From assembly GCA_020628645.1 (NCBI GenBank), contig JAHDES010000002.1:218832-282831 (forward strand): a stretch of 64,000 bases of DNA, written 5' to 3'. The notes under the pieces are model-generated. The model was not told the origin of the DNA. It saw only the letters and a list, made by a program, of their open reading frames with translations, and ran no database searches. Below, in pieces: positions 51,235 to 60,672 of this stretch. Position 1 is the stretch's first letter; the number at the start of each line of letters is the position of its first letter. The position numbers and the translations under genes are program-made. This DNA comes from Saprospiraceae bacterium (lineage in GTDB: Bacteria; Bacteroidota; Bacteroidia; Chitinophagales; Saprospiraceae).

Positions 51235-52482
51235 TTATTCTGGATAGATCAAATATTTTTTACGCACTTTTTTAAACTTAACTAAGTTGGTTGCCCAACT
51301 TTTTCGTATTTCATCCTCCGATTTTCCATCCATAATTTGTTGGCGTAATTGATTGGTGCCCGCTAATTTATCTATGAATTTATTGGATAGAAAGAACTCA
51401 TCTTTTTTAGGAAAATTTTGATAACTATTAATAAGATAAGATAAATTTAACTGTCCTTTTTCTTTTAACTCACTTATGGGTAAAACGCTCAAATCATAGC
51501 CTTTACAAACTTTATTTTCATGCTTGGGGTATTTTGCTCCTTCTCGTGAAATGGGAGTAAACTGATATTCATCTGAAGGATATTCTGGATGACCTATCAC
51601 TTGAAATTGCCTAGTCGTACCACGCCCCACACTCATTTTTGTGCCTTCAAAAAAACAAAGGGAAGGATATAAATAAATAGACCGTTGATTGGGGAGGTTA
51701 GGGGAGGGAGAAATGGGTAAATGATATGCTTTTTTGTGCGTATAATTTTTACAAAAGATAATTTCTAAATTACAAGTAAGCCCACCTTTTAACCATCCTT
51801 CTCCATTGATCATTTGTGCATATTCGCCTACCGTCATTCCATGAACAACAGGTACTGCATGCATTCCGACAAAGGATGAAAAAGAAGGATCAAGAACAGG
51901 CCCATCCACATAATGTCCATTAGGATTGGGGCGATCAAAAACCATAAAGTCCACTCCATTTTCGGCGCATGCTTCCATCACATAATGCATCGTTGAAATG
52001 TAAGTATAAAATCGAGCCCCAACATCTTGAATATCAAAGATGACCAAATCAATTCCTTGAAGTTGTCTTGCCGTTGGTTTTTTATTTTTTCCATAAAGCG
52101 ATACAATGGGTAAATCAGTTTTTACATCCCGTCCATTTTTAATTTGTTCTCCAGCATCAGCTTTTCCTCTAAATCCATGTTCTGGGGCAAATAATTGCTG
52201 TATTTGGACGCCTTTTTTAAGTAAAATATCAACTACATGACCTTCCTTTGTCATAGAGGTTTGATTGACCACAAGAGCTACATTTTTTCCTTTTAATTTG
52301 GGTAGATAATAGCTCATTTGGTCGGCACCTACTTCTATTTCTAAAGATTTTACTTCTACTTTATCAGGAATGTTTTCGCTAGTTTGAACCTTTGTCTTTG
52401 GTGTATCACAACTACTAATTATACAGATCGAGAGAAGGATTATTTTTATTTGTGCTAACATAATTGTATTTTGGATTTTCAT
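51235..52482 (-). CDS. DUF1343 family lipoprotein, NamZ-like exo-beta-N-acetylmuramidase
   Basis: A 415-aa exported lipoprotein (signal ending ISSC). The conserved block ALVVNQTS, LFAPEHGFRGKADAGE and FDIQDVGARFYTYISTMHYVMEA is typical of DUF1343. Members of this family (NamZ) remove MurNAc from the non-reducing ends of peptidoglycan fragments, so a role in cell wall recycling is likely. I start at the ATG at 52482; two other ATGs (52509, 52461) keep the signal peptide and cannot be excluded. It is divergent from the exonuclease gene. Confidence 0.9.
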   Translation of the reverse strand: MKIQNTIMLAQIKIILLSICIISSCDTPKTKVQTSENIPDKVEVKSLEIEVGADQMSYYLPKLKGKNVALVVNQTSMTKEGHVVDILLKKGVQIQQLFAPEHGFRGKADAGEQIKNGRDVKTDLPIVSLYGKNKKPTARQLQGIDLVIFDIQDVGARFYTYISTMHYVMEACAENGVDFMVFDRPNPNGHYVDGPVLDPSFSSFVGMHAVPVVHGMTVGEYAQMINGEGWLKGGLTCNLEIIFCKNYTHKKAYHLPISPSPNLPNQRSIYLYPSLCFFEGTKMSVGRGTTRQFQVIGHPEYPSDEYQFTPISREGAKYPKHENKVCKGYDLSVLPISELKEKGQLNLSYLINSYQNFPKKDEFFLSNKFIDKLAGTNQLRQQIMDGKSEDEIRKSWATNLVKFKKVRKKYLIYPE

Positions 52483-52577
52483 TATGAAAAACAGCAGGAC
52501 GCAGCGCAACTAAGGTAGTAAACCTATCTCAGTTTGGCTGCGTTTTTTGTTTAAAAATTAGAAATTCTACTGAATAA

Positions 52578-53993
52578 ATGGCATCTAAACGTTATGCAAT
52601 AATAGATATTGAAACCACAGGAGGACGAGCAGACCGTGAAAAGATCACAGAGATCGCTATTGTTATTCATGATGGTAAAGAAGTATTAGAATCCTTTGAG
52701 ACATTGCTCAATCCTGAATGCTCTATTCCGTATAATATTACTCGTCTAACAGGGATTACCAATGAAATGGTGGCGGATGCGCCTAAATTTTACGAAGTAG
52801 CCAAACAAATCGTGGAAATGACAAAAGGTGCTGTTTTCGTGGCTCACAACGTCCGTTTTGATTACTCCTTTATTCGTGCCGAATTCAAGCGTTTGGGCTA
52901 TACTTATTCTCGTCGTCAGCTTTGTACAGTTCGGCTTTCTCGTAAGGCATTTCCTGGATTACGATCCTATAGTTTGGGTAAATTAATCCGACATTTTGGT
53001 ATTAAGGTAAAAGATCGTCACCGTGCTATGGCAGATACGATGGCTACAGTAGAATTATTTGAGAAAATTCTAGCCAAAGAAATGGCAGCTACCACCATTG
53101 ATGGTATGATTAATAAGGGAATTAAAGAATCTTTATTGCCAGCAAGCATCACGCTTGAACGTTTGCATGCCTTAGCTGAAGAATGTGGTGTTTACTTTTT
53201 GCATAATAAGAATAATGAAGTTATTTATGTAGGAAAGAGTATCAATATCAAGAAGCGAGTAATGGAACATTTTGCTGATATTACGGAAAAGGCAAGCAAA
53301 TTACAACATCTTGTTTGTGATATATCTTATGAAATTACTGGAAGTGAATTAGTGGCATTATTGTATGAATCACAACTGATAAAAGAATTGCGTCCATCCA
53401 TTAATCGTGCGCAGCGACAGCGACATTTTCCTTTCATGGTGCATCGTTATTTGAATGAAGAGGGCTATTTATGTTTTGATACCGCTAAAAATACAGCTGC
53501 TAATCGAAAACGCTATCAATTGGTTTCGGAATATCCAACGATAAATAGAGCTAAAGGGGCAATCAAGCGAGTAATGGCGGAGTACGAACTTTGTGCCTAT
53601 TATTGTAATATTGAGGCTGGAAGTCGTCCATGTTTTAATTATCATCTTAAACAATGTTCAGGAGCTTGCATTCAAAAAGAAGATGTGATTGCCTACAATC
53701 AACGAGCGATGCAAGCTGTAGAATTATTATCTACAGTTTTTGAGGAAGATTTTTTTATTATTGATAAAGGACGAACCCTTACTGAAAAATCTGTCATTTT
53801 AGTGGAGGATGGTGCCTATCGTGGATATGGATTTATGGAAGAAGAAGATTTTTCTGGTTCTATAGATCAATTAAGAGATACGATTCAATATTTTCCTAGT
53901 TTTCCAGAAAGTAATCGCTTGATTCGTCGATTTTTATACGAAAAAAAGGGAATCAAAATAGTGAAATTTCAAAAACAAGATGAATTTTTATAG
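52578..53993 (+). CDS. DnaQ-like exonuclease fused to GIY-YIG nuclease domain
   Basis: A 471-aa fusion. Residues 1 to about 175 are a DEDD 3'-5' exonuclease: Exo I YAIIDIETTGG (Asp10, Glu12), Exo II VAHNVRFDYSF, Exo III with HRAMADTMAT. Residues about 200-285 are a GIY-YIG nuclease (GVYFLHNKNNEVIYVGKS) of the UvrC/Cho type. A UvrC-like CAYYCNIEAGSRPCFNYHLKQCSGAC block follows at about 340-370. It resembles the Cho-type endonuclease fused to a proofreading-type exonuclease known in several phyla. A role in DNA repair is likely. No UvrC RNase-H-like C-terminal domain is present. Confidence 0.93.
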   Translation: MASKRYAIIDIETTGGRADREKITEIAIVIHDGKEVLESFETLLNPECSIPYNITRLTGITNEMVADAPKFYEVAKQIVEMTKGAVFVAHNVRFDYSFIRAEFKRLGYTYSRRQLCTVRLSRKAFPGLRSYSLGKLIRHFGIKVKDRHRAMADTMATVELFEKILAKEMAATTIDGMINKGIKESLLPASITLERLHALAEECGVYFLHNKNNEVIYVGKSINIKKRVMEHFADITEKASKLQHLVCDISYEITGSELVALLYESQLIKELRPSINRAQRQRHFPFMVHRYLNEEGYLCFDTAKNTAANRKRYQLVSEYPTINRAKGAIKRVMAEYELCAYYCNIEAGSRPCFNYHLKQCSGACIQKEDVIAYNQRAMQAVELLSTVFEEDFFIIDKGRTLTEKSVILVEDGAYRGYGFMEEEDFSGSIDQLRDTIQYFPSFPESNRLIRRFLYEKKGIKIVKFQKQDEFL

Positions 53994-54066
53994 ATTTTGT
54001 AATTTTATGGTGGTAAATCTTTCTAATTTCTAATTCAAAACCATACAAAATTAACAGGATCAATGA

Positions 54067-54086
54067 CAAGGGAATAAATTCCCTTG
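54067..54086. repeat. short inverted repeat, related to the palindrome at 29425
   Basis: CAAGGGAAT, AA, ATTCCCTTG forms a 9-bp stem. The arms CAAGGGAA and TTCCCTTGG are shared with 29425-29444. It lies about 75 bases after the exonuclease gene and has no T tail, so it is not an obvious terminator. Confidence 0.65.
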
Positions 54087-54181
54087 GATTATGAATGTTT
54101 CAAGGTGCTTTTAACCCCTTGTTAGGCTCAATTTAAGAGACTTATCCTTTAAAACTTCTAAAAGAAAATAAAAATAAACAG

Positions 54182-54745
54182 ATGAATTATTGTAGCAATT
54201 GTGGCGCATTAGTTAAATTCCAAGAAGTGGAAGGTGACGATCGTATGCGTCATTATTGCAAAAGCTGTGATACGATTCATTATCAAAACCCTAATATTGT
54301 TACAGGATGCTTACCCACTTGGGAAGATAAAGTTTTGCTTTGTAAAAGGGCGATTCCCCCTAGAATAGGCTATTGGAATGTCCCCGGTGGCTATCTGGAA
54401 AATGGAGAAACTGTAGAAGAAGGGGCAATTCGAGAAGTTTGGGAAGAGGCGGAAGCGAAAGTAGTTGATTTAAAATTACTTACCTTATTTAGTATCAGTC
54501 GGATCAATCAGATTTATATGCACTTCCTTGCTCCTCTTGAAAAGCTTGATTACAAAGCAGGACAAGAGAGTTTAGAAGTCGCATTATTTACCGAAAAGGA
54601 GATTCCTTGGGAAGAAATTGCCTTTACTTCTTCCATTTTTACCTTACAAGCTTATTTTTTGAATCGTAAAAAAAAGATTCATCAGTTATATTCCAGTAAT
54701 TATCTTGCTTTCGAAGAAATTCGAAAGAATGGAGGATTGAAATAA
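54182..54745 (+). CDS. Nudix hydrolase with N-terminal zinc ribbon
   Basis: A 187-aa protein. A zinc ribbon with Cys4, Cys7, Cys26 and Cys29 precedes the Nudix domain. The Nudix box runs from Gly70 to Ala92 (GYLENGETVEEG, then REVWEEAEA), with the last Gly replaced by Glu but the metal ligands kept. It hydrolyses a nucleoside diphosphate linked to another group; NADH-type (NudC-like) substrates often have a zinc ribbon, but the short length argues for the small ribbon-Nudix group. Its gene converges on kbl, four bases apart. Confidence 0.9.
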   Translation: MNYCSNCGALVKFQEVEGDDRMRHYCKSCDTIHYQNPNIVTGCLPTWEDKVLLCKRAIPPRIGYWNVPGGYLENGETVEEGAIREVWEEAEAKVVDLKLLTLFSISRINQIYMHFLAPLEKLDYKAGQESLEVALFTEKEIPWEEIAFTSSIFTLQAYFLNRKKKIHQLYSSNYLAFEEIRKNGGLK

Positions 54746-54749
54746 AATT

Positions 54750-55937
54750 TTATATCACCCCTAATTGCTTACCTACTTTAGTAAAAGCAGCAACAGCTTT
54801 TTCTAAATGCATTCGTTCATGTGCAGCCGATAATTGTACACGGATTCTTGCTTTCTCTTTTGGAACGACAGGATAATAAAACCCAATAACATAAATCCCT
54901 TCTTCCAGTAAGGCATTTGCAAAGTCTTGAGATAGTCGAGCATCATATAACATGATAGGTACAATAGGATGAATACCTTCTAAAATATCAAAACCTGCTT
55001 TTGTCATTGCAGATCGAAAATAAGTGGTGTTTTCTTCTAATTTATCTCTTAAAGCAGTAGAAGAACTTAATAAATCCAATACTTTGATAGAGGCGCCAAC
55101 AATAGCAGGGGCAAGCGTATTGGAAAATAAATAAGGGCGTGAGCGTTGGCGTAATAGATCGACAATTTCTTTTCTAGCAGCTGTAAAGCCACCCGATGCT
55201 CCTCCTAAGGCTTTCCCGAAAGTACCCGTAATAATATCAACTCGTCCCATGGCATTTCTGTATTCATGAGTACCGCGACCTGTTTTTCCTACAAATCCAG
55301 TAGAATGACATTCATCTACCATAACCAAGGCATCATATTGATCGGCAAGATCACAAATCTTATCAATTTGAGCAATCGTACCATCCATTGAAAAGACCCC
55401 ATCTGTAGCAATCAATCTTCGTCTAGCTCCTTGGGCTTCTTGTAATTTTTGTTCTAAATCAGCCATATCATTAGTTGCATATCGATAACGTGCTGCTTTA
55501 CACAAACGAATACCATCAATGATAGAAGCATGATTTAATGCATCAGAAATAATAGCATCTTCTTTTCCTAAAATGGGTTCAAACAAACCACCATTCGCAT
55601 CAAATGCAGCAGCATAAAGTATGGCATCTTCCATTCCCAAGAAGGAGGCAATTTTTTCTTCTAGTTCTTTATGAATATCCTGTGTTCCACAAATAAACCG
55701 TACAGATGACATCCCAAAACCATGACTATCGATGGCATCTTTAGCTGCTTGAATAACTTTAGGATGAGAAGAAAGCCCCAAATAATTATTGGCACAAAAA
55801 TTTAAAACTTCTTTGCCCTGATTGGTAGCAATTACGGCTGATTGAGGGGTAGTTATGATTCGTTCTTCTTTGTATAATCCTGCTGCTTTGATTTCTTGAA
55901 TTTCTTCTTGTAAGGTATTTTCTATAGTATGAAACAT
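54750..55937 (-). CDS. kbl: glycine C-acetyltransferase (2-amino-3-ketobutyrate CoA ligase)
   Basis: A 395-aa PLP enzyme that cleaves 2-amino-3-oxobutyrate with CoA to glycine and acetyl-CoA. The PLP Lys is in [11 protein letters not shown] (residue 242 from the chosen start), and the phosphate/substrate motifs DECHSTGF and NYLGLSSHP are typical of the alpha-oxoamine synthase family. I start at the ATG at 55937, which matches the normal family length; the ATG 39 bases upstream adds an unlike N-terminal tail. It follows the threonine dehydrogenase gene by 66 bases; together they convert threonine to glycine. Confidence 0.95.
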   Translation of the reverse strand: MFHTIENTLQEEIQEIKAAGLYKEERIITTPQSAVIATNQGKEVLNFCANNYLGLSSHPKVIQAAKDAIDSHGFGMSSVRFICGTQDIHKELEEKIASFLGMEDAILYAAAFDANGGLFEPILGKEDAIISDALNHASIIDGIRLCKAARYRYATNDMADLEQKLQEAQGARRRLIATDGVFSMDGTIAQIDKICDLADQYDALVMVDECHSTGFVGKTGRGTHEYRNAMGRVDIITGTFGKALGGASGGFTAARKEIVDLLRQRSRPYLFSNTLAPAIVGASIKVLDLLSSSTALRDKLEENTTYFRSAMTKAGFDILEGIHPIVPIMLYDARLSQDFANALLEEGIYVIGFYYPVVPKEKARIRVQLSAAHERMHLEKAVAAFTKVGKQLGVI

Positions 55938-56003
55938 AAGGCTGGTTTTATCAAATGAAAAATAGTTATTGCTCAATTAAAAAATCTTTTGAGAAAATTA
56001 GTT

Positions 56004-56972
56004 TTAGATTTTTAAGAATTTTGGATTATTAAAATAGTTGATTTTTAAATGATGAATCATCTCCTCTGTCATCTTTTTTAAATCATATTCTGCTTTCCAA
56101 GCCCAATCATTCCTAGCATAATGGTCGTCGATACTGTTCGTCCACGAATCAGCAATTTTTTGTCGAAAATCAGGCTTGAAATTTACTTTAAAATTTGGAA
56201 AATGATGTTGAATAGCTTGAGTAAGTTGTATAGGGGTAAAACTCATTCCTGCTATATTATAAGAGGAACGAATGCTAATAGAAGATTTAGGAGCATCCAT
56301 AATGGAAATGGTAGCTTGTACGGCATCATGCATATACATCATAGGAAGCATTGTATCTTCTTTCAAAAAGCAAGTATAGGTTTTCTGTTGCACGGCTGCA
56401 TGAAAAATTTCTACGGCATAATCGGTCGTTCCTCCCCCCGGTAGAGATTGATGACCAATGACCCCAGGGTAGCGTACAGAACGTACATCCAATCCGTATT
56501 TTTCAAAATAATATTGACACCATTGTTCCCCTGCTAGTTTACTAATACCATAGACCGTACTAGGATTCATTAAGGTAAATTGTGGAGTAAGTTCTTTTGG
56601 CGTATTCGTTCCAAACACAGCGATCGAACTTGGAAAGAATACTTTTTCTAATTGATGAAGACGAGCCACTTCTAATACATTCAAAAGACCTTTCATATTG
56701 ATATCCCAAGAATGAATAGGATTCGTTTCTCCTTTAGCAGATAGGATGGCAGCAAGGTGATAAATTTGAGTAATTCCAAAACGATCTACTACTTCTTCTA
56801 ATCTATTTCGTTTTGTAATATCTAATATTACAAAACGACCTTCCAATTGCTGAGGAACACGGATATCAGATGCAATGACTTGTCCAGCACCATAACGGTT
56901 TTTTAGGGCTTTCGTCAATACAGAGCCAATTTGACCATTGGCACCAATGACCAAGACCATATCTTTTTTCAT
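56004..56972 (-). CDS. tdh: L-threonine 3-dehydrogenase, SDR type
   Basis: A 322-aa short-chain dehydrogenase/epimerase-type enzyme that oxidises threonine to 2-amino-3-oxobutyrate with NAD+. The NAD motif GANGQIG is at 10-16, and the catalytic Tyr141 and Lys145 are in YGISK. The segment PGVIGHQSLPGGGTTDYAV is a hallmark of the SDR-type threonine dehydrogenase of animals and Bacteroidota, different from the zinc-dependent E. coli Tdh. Its product feeds Kbl, encoded just downstream. Confidence 0.93.
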   Translation of the reverse strand: MKKDMVLVIGANGQIGSVLTKALKNRYGAGQVIASDIRVPQQLEGRFVILDITKRNRLEEVVDRFGITQIYHLAAILSAKGETNPIHSWDINMKGLLNVLEVARLHQLEKVFFPSSIAVFGTNTPKELTPQFTLMNPSTVYGISKLAGEQWCQYYFEKYGLDVRSVRYPGVIGHQSLPGGGTTDYAVEIFHAAVQQKTYTCFLKEDTMLPMMYMHDAVQATISIMDAPKSSISIRSSYNIAGMSFTPIQLTQAIQHHFPNFKVNFKPDFRQKIADSWTNSIDDHYARNDWAWKAEYDLKKMTEEMIHHLKINYFNNPKFLKI

Positions 56973-57391
56973 AAATTTGGTTAGGTTGGTGTAGACTAAT
57001 ACCGAATTGAAAAAAATCTTTCGTAAATAATTTATGATTTTTTCAAATCGTCATTATACGATTAAGTGTATGTCTAAAATTTATTTTATTTTGAAAATCA
57101 AGAGTTTATGGTTCTAGCTAAGAAAAAAATGCGCGTTTAGCGAGCTAAATAAGCAGGCTTTTTCAACGATAGGTTCATAAAATATTGGTTTTCAGTTGAT
57201 AGAAATTTAGACATACTCTAAGGTGTGATTTATGAAATTACTTATCCAATTACGTATAATAATTAAATTATCATCTACTGTTTGACCACTATAATCAATT
57301 GCTAAGGTACATATTCTATAGCAAAAATTAAATAAACAATAAAAAAGGAAATTCAGATATTTTTTTGATTTGAAAAGTGCGACTTTTTAAC
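56973..57391. other. 419-base intergenic region with an inverted-repeat element
   Basis: Between the tdh gene (minus) and the HsdR-N gene (minus). It holds the inverted-repeat element 57068-57216. The rest (56973-57067 and 57217-57391) is A+T-rich without ORF, RNA or promoter that I can support. Confidence 0.6.
57068..57216. repeat. MITE-like element with about 14-bp terminal inverted repeats
   Basis: GTATGTCTAAAATTT at 57068-57082 pairs with AAATTTAGACATAC at 57203-57216 except for one extra A. Flanks TTAAGT and TCTAAGG extend the match weakly. The 120-base interior has the hairpin TTTAGCGAGCTAAA and no ORF. It could be a non-autonomous remnant of an insertion sequence. Its sequence is different from the other two element types here. 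Confidence 0.5.
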
Positions 57392-57844
57392 TTAATACAA
57401 GTTGGGAAATCGTTCCAAAAAATTAAACGATTGTGTCGTAAAATCAATTTTAGCACAATAAGATGTTAGACCATTAGTTACAAACAAATAAGGGGCTTTT
57501 AAGGTGAGATTATAAGTAGAAATTTGCTCAAAAGTAGCTTGAGAAATAGAAATGTTTGGGGCTTTACACTCAACAATCATCTGAGGATAAAGTCCTTCTT
57601 GGTAGATCAAAATATCAAATCGTTTTCGGCGTTCATTGACCAAAATCATTTTTTCTACATTGATCCAATTCTTATTGATATTTTCTTGTTCAATTAAATA
57701 ATGAAGTACTAATTGACGCACCATTTCTTCAGGTGTAAGTACTAAATATTTTTTACGAATAGCACAAAAAATAAAACGTTTTCCTTCTTCCGTCTTAACG
57801 TTTAGATGAGATTTGAAGTCGGTAAAAGCAATTGATAGATCCAC
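57392..57844 (-). CDS. stand-alone HsdR N-terminal (PD-(D/E)XK) nuclease-like protein
   Basis: A 150-aa protein resembling the N-terminal nuclease domain of type I restriction enzyme R subunits. The active site is Asp77 (RRKRFDILIY), Glu92 and Lys94 (VECKAP), preceded by Glu40 in the TPEEMVRQ helix. No helicase, HsdS or HsdM gene is nearby, so it is an orphan domain, a form common in Bacteroidota and of unknown role. It could be a repair nuclease, a defence protein or a cofactor-independent remnant. All catalytic residues are intact. Confidence 0.85.
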   Translation of the reverse strand: MDLSIAFTDFKSHLNVKTEEGKRFIFCAIRKKYLVLTPEEMVRQLVLHYLIEQENINKNWINVEKMILVNERRKRFDILIYQEGLYPQMIVECKAPNISISQATFEQISTYNLTLKAPYLFVTNGLTSYCAKIDFTTQSFNFLERFPNLY

Positions 57845-57988
57845 TTTTAAGGAAATGAGTGATATGCTTGAATTTATTAAGTTTTAATAAGAATTGACTA
57901 ATTTACAAACTATACATGACACCGTTTAATTTTATGATAATGAAATTTATATTAAACCGTATCATGTATAAAAATTTCTCTACCATTT

Positions 57989-58465
57989 TTACTTTCTGAA
58001 AGTTATAGTACCTTTTATTTTAGATACTTTTCTATCCCCAAAAATGAAGTAAAGATCGTCTCCTTTTTTATTTATGAATAGGTCATGACCTTTATTTGCT
58101 CTCCATTCTGAAGAAGGATCATCTCCAATTTTTATATTCAAAAAGCGGAGAATATTAGGGTCGTTTTCAATGTAATATGATATTTTGATACTATTTTCTT
58201 TATTCGTTATTTCTACTAAATTAAGAGTTGAATCTACGATATCACTACTGAAACATCCATTTACTGTTTTTTCACTTATTAATTTGTCAGTACCTACTTC
58301 ATAAGCATTGATTTCAACAGAAGAATAGTCACAAGTATTATCTACTCGAGTAACTGTAGCTTTTTCAACCTTTTTTTCTTCTTTTTTGAAAAAAGTACCG
58401 ATTATACCAACAAGTAAGAAACCAATAATGAAGTATTTGAGATTAGATTTTTTTTTCTGTGCCAT
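57989..58465 (-). CDS. membrane-anchored protein of unknown function
   Basis: A 158-aa protein. Residues about 10-26 are a hydrophobic segment after a Lys-rich start, then a highly charged stretch (KKEEKKVEKA), so an anchored periplasmic or extracytoplasmic part follows. The C-terminal two-thirds are beta-rich, with two Cys (in TCDYSS and NGCFSS) that could pair. I do not recognise the family. A -7 box lies 58 bases upstream, supporting its own transcription. Confidence 0.65.
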   Translation of the reverse strand: MAQKKKSNLKYFIIGFLLVGIIGTFFKKEEKKVEKATVTRVDNTCDYSSVEINAYEVGTDKLISEKTVNGCFSSDIVDSTLNLVEITNKENSIKISYYIENDPNILRFLNIKIGDDPSSEWRANKGHDLFINKKGDDLYFIFGDRKVSKIKGTITFRK

Positions 58466-58522
58466 AATTTTTTTGAATATGTTTTTAATTTTATATTTAT
58501 TGCTTTCGGAAAATGACTGTCA

Positions 58523-58530
58523 CAAATATA
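58523..58530 (-). promoter_or_regulatory. -7 box (TAnnTTTG) for the 158-aa membrane-anchored protein gene
   Basis: The minus strand reads TATATTTG, an exact consensus match, 58 bases before the ATG at 58465. Confidence 0.45.
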
Positions 58531-58582
58531 CTGAATATTATTTAATTTTATAGAGACAAAATTAAATTACTAATTGGAGATG

Positions 58583-59443
58583 CTAAATTTCTAGAGAGTC
58601 GATTCGATTATATTTTTGCTTAGCCTTATACTTTCCACGCTCATTTTTTATCACAGTAGCAGCAGCATAAACAGGATCATGTTCAAAGAAAAGTAAATAG
58701 TCATGTTCAATAGCTTCATCCAATAAATCGCGTTTTTCTTGCATACTCAACAAAGGCTGTACATCATAACTCATAATGTACGGAATACCAATATGATAAG
58801 AGGACGGAACTAAATCTGCACAATACACCAAGGTTTGTTTTTCTAAGGGAATATACAAGCACATCATGCCTTGGGTATGTCCATTCGCGATGCTAATTTG
58901 TAATCCTTCAATCCAGTCCGTTTTACCCGATTCTTGAAGCTCAATAAATTCAAGTACTCCGGCTTCTTGAAGCGGCAATAAATTCTCTTTTAAAAAAGAT
59001 GCTTTTTCTCTAGGATTTGGATGGAGGGCATTTTCCCAGTGTATTTGATTTGTCCAGTAGGTGGCGTTTGGGAAAGTTGGTTTTAAGGAACCATCTTTTG
59101 TACGTTTTACGGCGCCTCCAACATGGTCAAAGTGTAAATGCGTCAGAAAAACATCGGTAATATCTTCTGCATGAAGCCCATTTTTTTTGAGCGATTGTAC
59201 TAATGAATCTTCTCCGTGCGGTTCAAAATGTGAACGAAATTTTTCATCTTGTTTATCACCAATGCCACAATCCACGAGTATTTTTCGATCATTGGTTTCG
59301 ATTAACAAACAACGCATGGCCCATGTACACATATTTTTTTCATCAGGTGGATTTAATCTTTCCCACATTTGGCGAGGAACGACCCCGAACATAGCACCAC
59401 CATCTAATTTGAAATAACCCGTGTCTATAATTGAAACCTTCAT
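58583..59443 (-). CDS. MBL-fold metallo-hydrolase
   Basis: A 286-aa metallo-beta-lactamase fold protein. The metal motif THLHFDHVGG (101-110) gives His102, His104, Asp106 and His107; later ANGHTQGM and CADLVPSS supply further ligands, as in quorum-quenching lactonase-like (AHL lactonase/AttM) and related hydrolases. I start at the ATG at 59443; the upstream ATG would overlap the RNase D gene. It is 11 bases after rnd and probably in the same transcript. The substrate is unknown; a lactone or ester is plausible. Confidence 0.9.
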   Translation of the reverse strand: MKVSIIDTGYFKLDGGAMFGVVPRQMWERLNPPDEKNMCTWAMRCLLIETNDRKILVDCGIGDKQDEKFRSHFEPHGEDSLVQSLKKNGLHAEDITDVFLTHLHFDHVGGAVKRTKDGSLKPTFPNATYWTNQIHWENALHPNPREKASFLKENLLPLQEAGVLEFIELQESGKTDWIEGLQISIANGHTQGMMCLYIPLEKQTLVYCADLVPSSYHIGIPYIMSYDVQPLLSMQEKRDLLDEAIEHDYLLFFEHDPVYAAATVIKNERGKYKAKQKYNRIDSLEI

Positions 59444-59454
59444 TTGCTTATGTT

Positions 59455-60627
59455 CTACATTGAAATGATACATTTTCCATCCTCCATTTTCATTTCAAGG
59501 TTGGATGGATTTCTGACCCACTCAATCAATTCTTTACCCAACAATTCTTCTCGCCAACCACCCGCAAGGCGATTTTTTACGCCATTTGGATTTTGACGGA
59601 TGCGTTTTAACTCATTTTTACTAACGACCATACTAGTGGATACATCCATGTCCCCACAACGCTTTTTGATTAATAAATAAAGCAATTCAGAGGTTAATTC
59701 TTGCTTAGAATCTTCTTCGACTATTTTAGGAATACGTTTTAATATTTGGCGTTCTTCATCAGTTGGTGGAGCTTGAAATAAAGAATTGAAAGTATCCCAA
59801 TATCGATCGAGCATTTTATTATTGACAATTCGATTATCGCGGAGCGCATTTCTACCTGAATTCATATTCCGTACAATGATAGCAATCATTTTATTGGGCA
59901 TAATCATTTCTTTAGAATAATTTTTTTTGCGCGCTTCTTCTCGTCGCCATTCCATTAATCGCAGTAGAAAAACTTGTTCTCGAAGTTTCGATTGTTGCAT
60001 CAATCGCATATCAAGGGCTTCTCTGTGGATATCATCTTCATAATAGGCTTCCGTTTCATAAATTTTCATTTCTTCCTCGGCCCAATGTGTACGGTTTAAT
60101 TTTTCAAGTGCATGTGTGAGTTGGGTATACAATTGGTACAAAGGAATAACGTCATTTAAAGCATATTTAATTTGTTTGGCTTTGAGTGGTCGTTTTTGCC
60201 AATCCGTGACGGTATATCCTTTGCTCACTTGCAAATTTAACTCTCGATCCACTAATTTTCGGAAGGATATAGGATAATTATACCCCACAAAACCAGCGAT
60301 GACTTGGGTATCAAATATATTTTTAGGGATAATACCAAATTGACGATTGAGCAGACGATAATCGTTTTCGCCTGCATGGGTGATTTTTAGAATATTAGGA
60401 TTCGTAATTAATTGAAGAAAGGGAGATAAATCTTTGATTTTTAAACTGTCGATTAAATAGAAGCCATTTTTTGTTGAAATTTGAATTAAACAAAGTAAAG
60501 TGAAGAAGCGTTTTTCACCAACAAACTCTGTATCAAATCCCATCCATGTAATGTCCTTATTTTCAGCGACCATTTCTTCCAATGCTGCTGTAGTCTCGAT
60601 GAGGGTGTGGGAAGTAGTATCGGTCAT
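59455..60627 (-). CDS. rnd: ribonuclease D
   Basis: A 390-aa 3'-5' exoribonuclease acting in tRNA 3'-end maturation. The DEDD exonuclease domain has Exo I GFDTEFV (Asp32, Glu34), Exo II HAGENDYRLL and Exo III YALNDVIPLYQLY. A helical HRDC-type domain follows (about 215-375, with RLMEWRREEARK). The length and order match bacterial RNase D. It is followed by the MBL hydrolase gene. No defect in catalytic residues is visible. Confidence 0.94.
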   Translation of the reverse strand: MTDTTSHTLIETTAALEEMVAENKDITWMGFDTEFVGEKRFFTLLCLIQISTKNGFYLIDSLKIKDLSPFLQLITNPNILKITHAGENDYRLLNRQFGIIPKNIFDTQVIAGFVGYNYPISFRKLVDRELNLQVSKGYTVTDWQKRPLKAKQIKYALNDVIPLYQLYTQLTHALEKLNRTHWAEEEMKIYETEAYYEDDIHREALDMRLMQQSKLREQVFLLRLMEWRREEARKKNYSKEMIMPNKMIAIIVRNMNSGRNALRDNRIVNNKMLDRYWDTFNSLFQAPPTDEERQILKRIPKIVEEDSKQELTSELLYLLIKKRCGDMDVSTSMVVSKNELKRIRQNPNGVKNRLAGGWREELLGKELIEWVRNPSNLEMKMEDGKCIISM

Positions 60628-60672
60628 GAAATTATAATTTGTGTTTCAATTTGTTTACGAAGGTAAGAAAAA

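Noticed and set aside
54067-54086. Hairpin as terminator of the exonuclease/GIY-YIG gene
   Set aside because: No T run follows on either strand, and the core recurs in an element with no terminator role.
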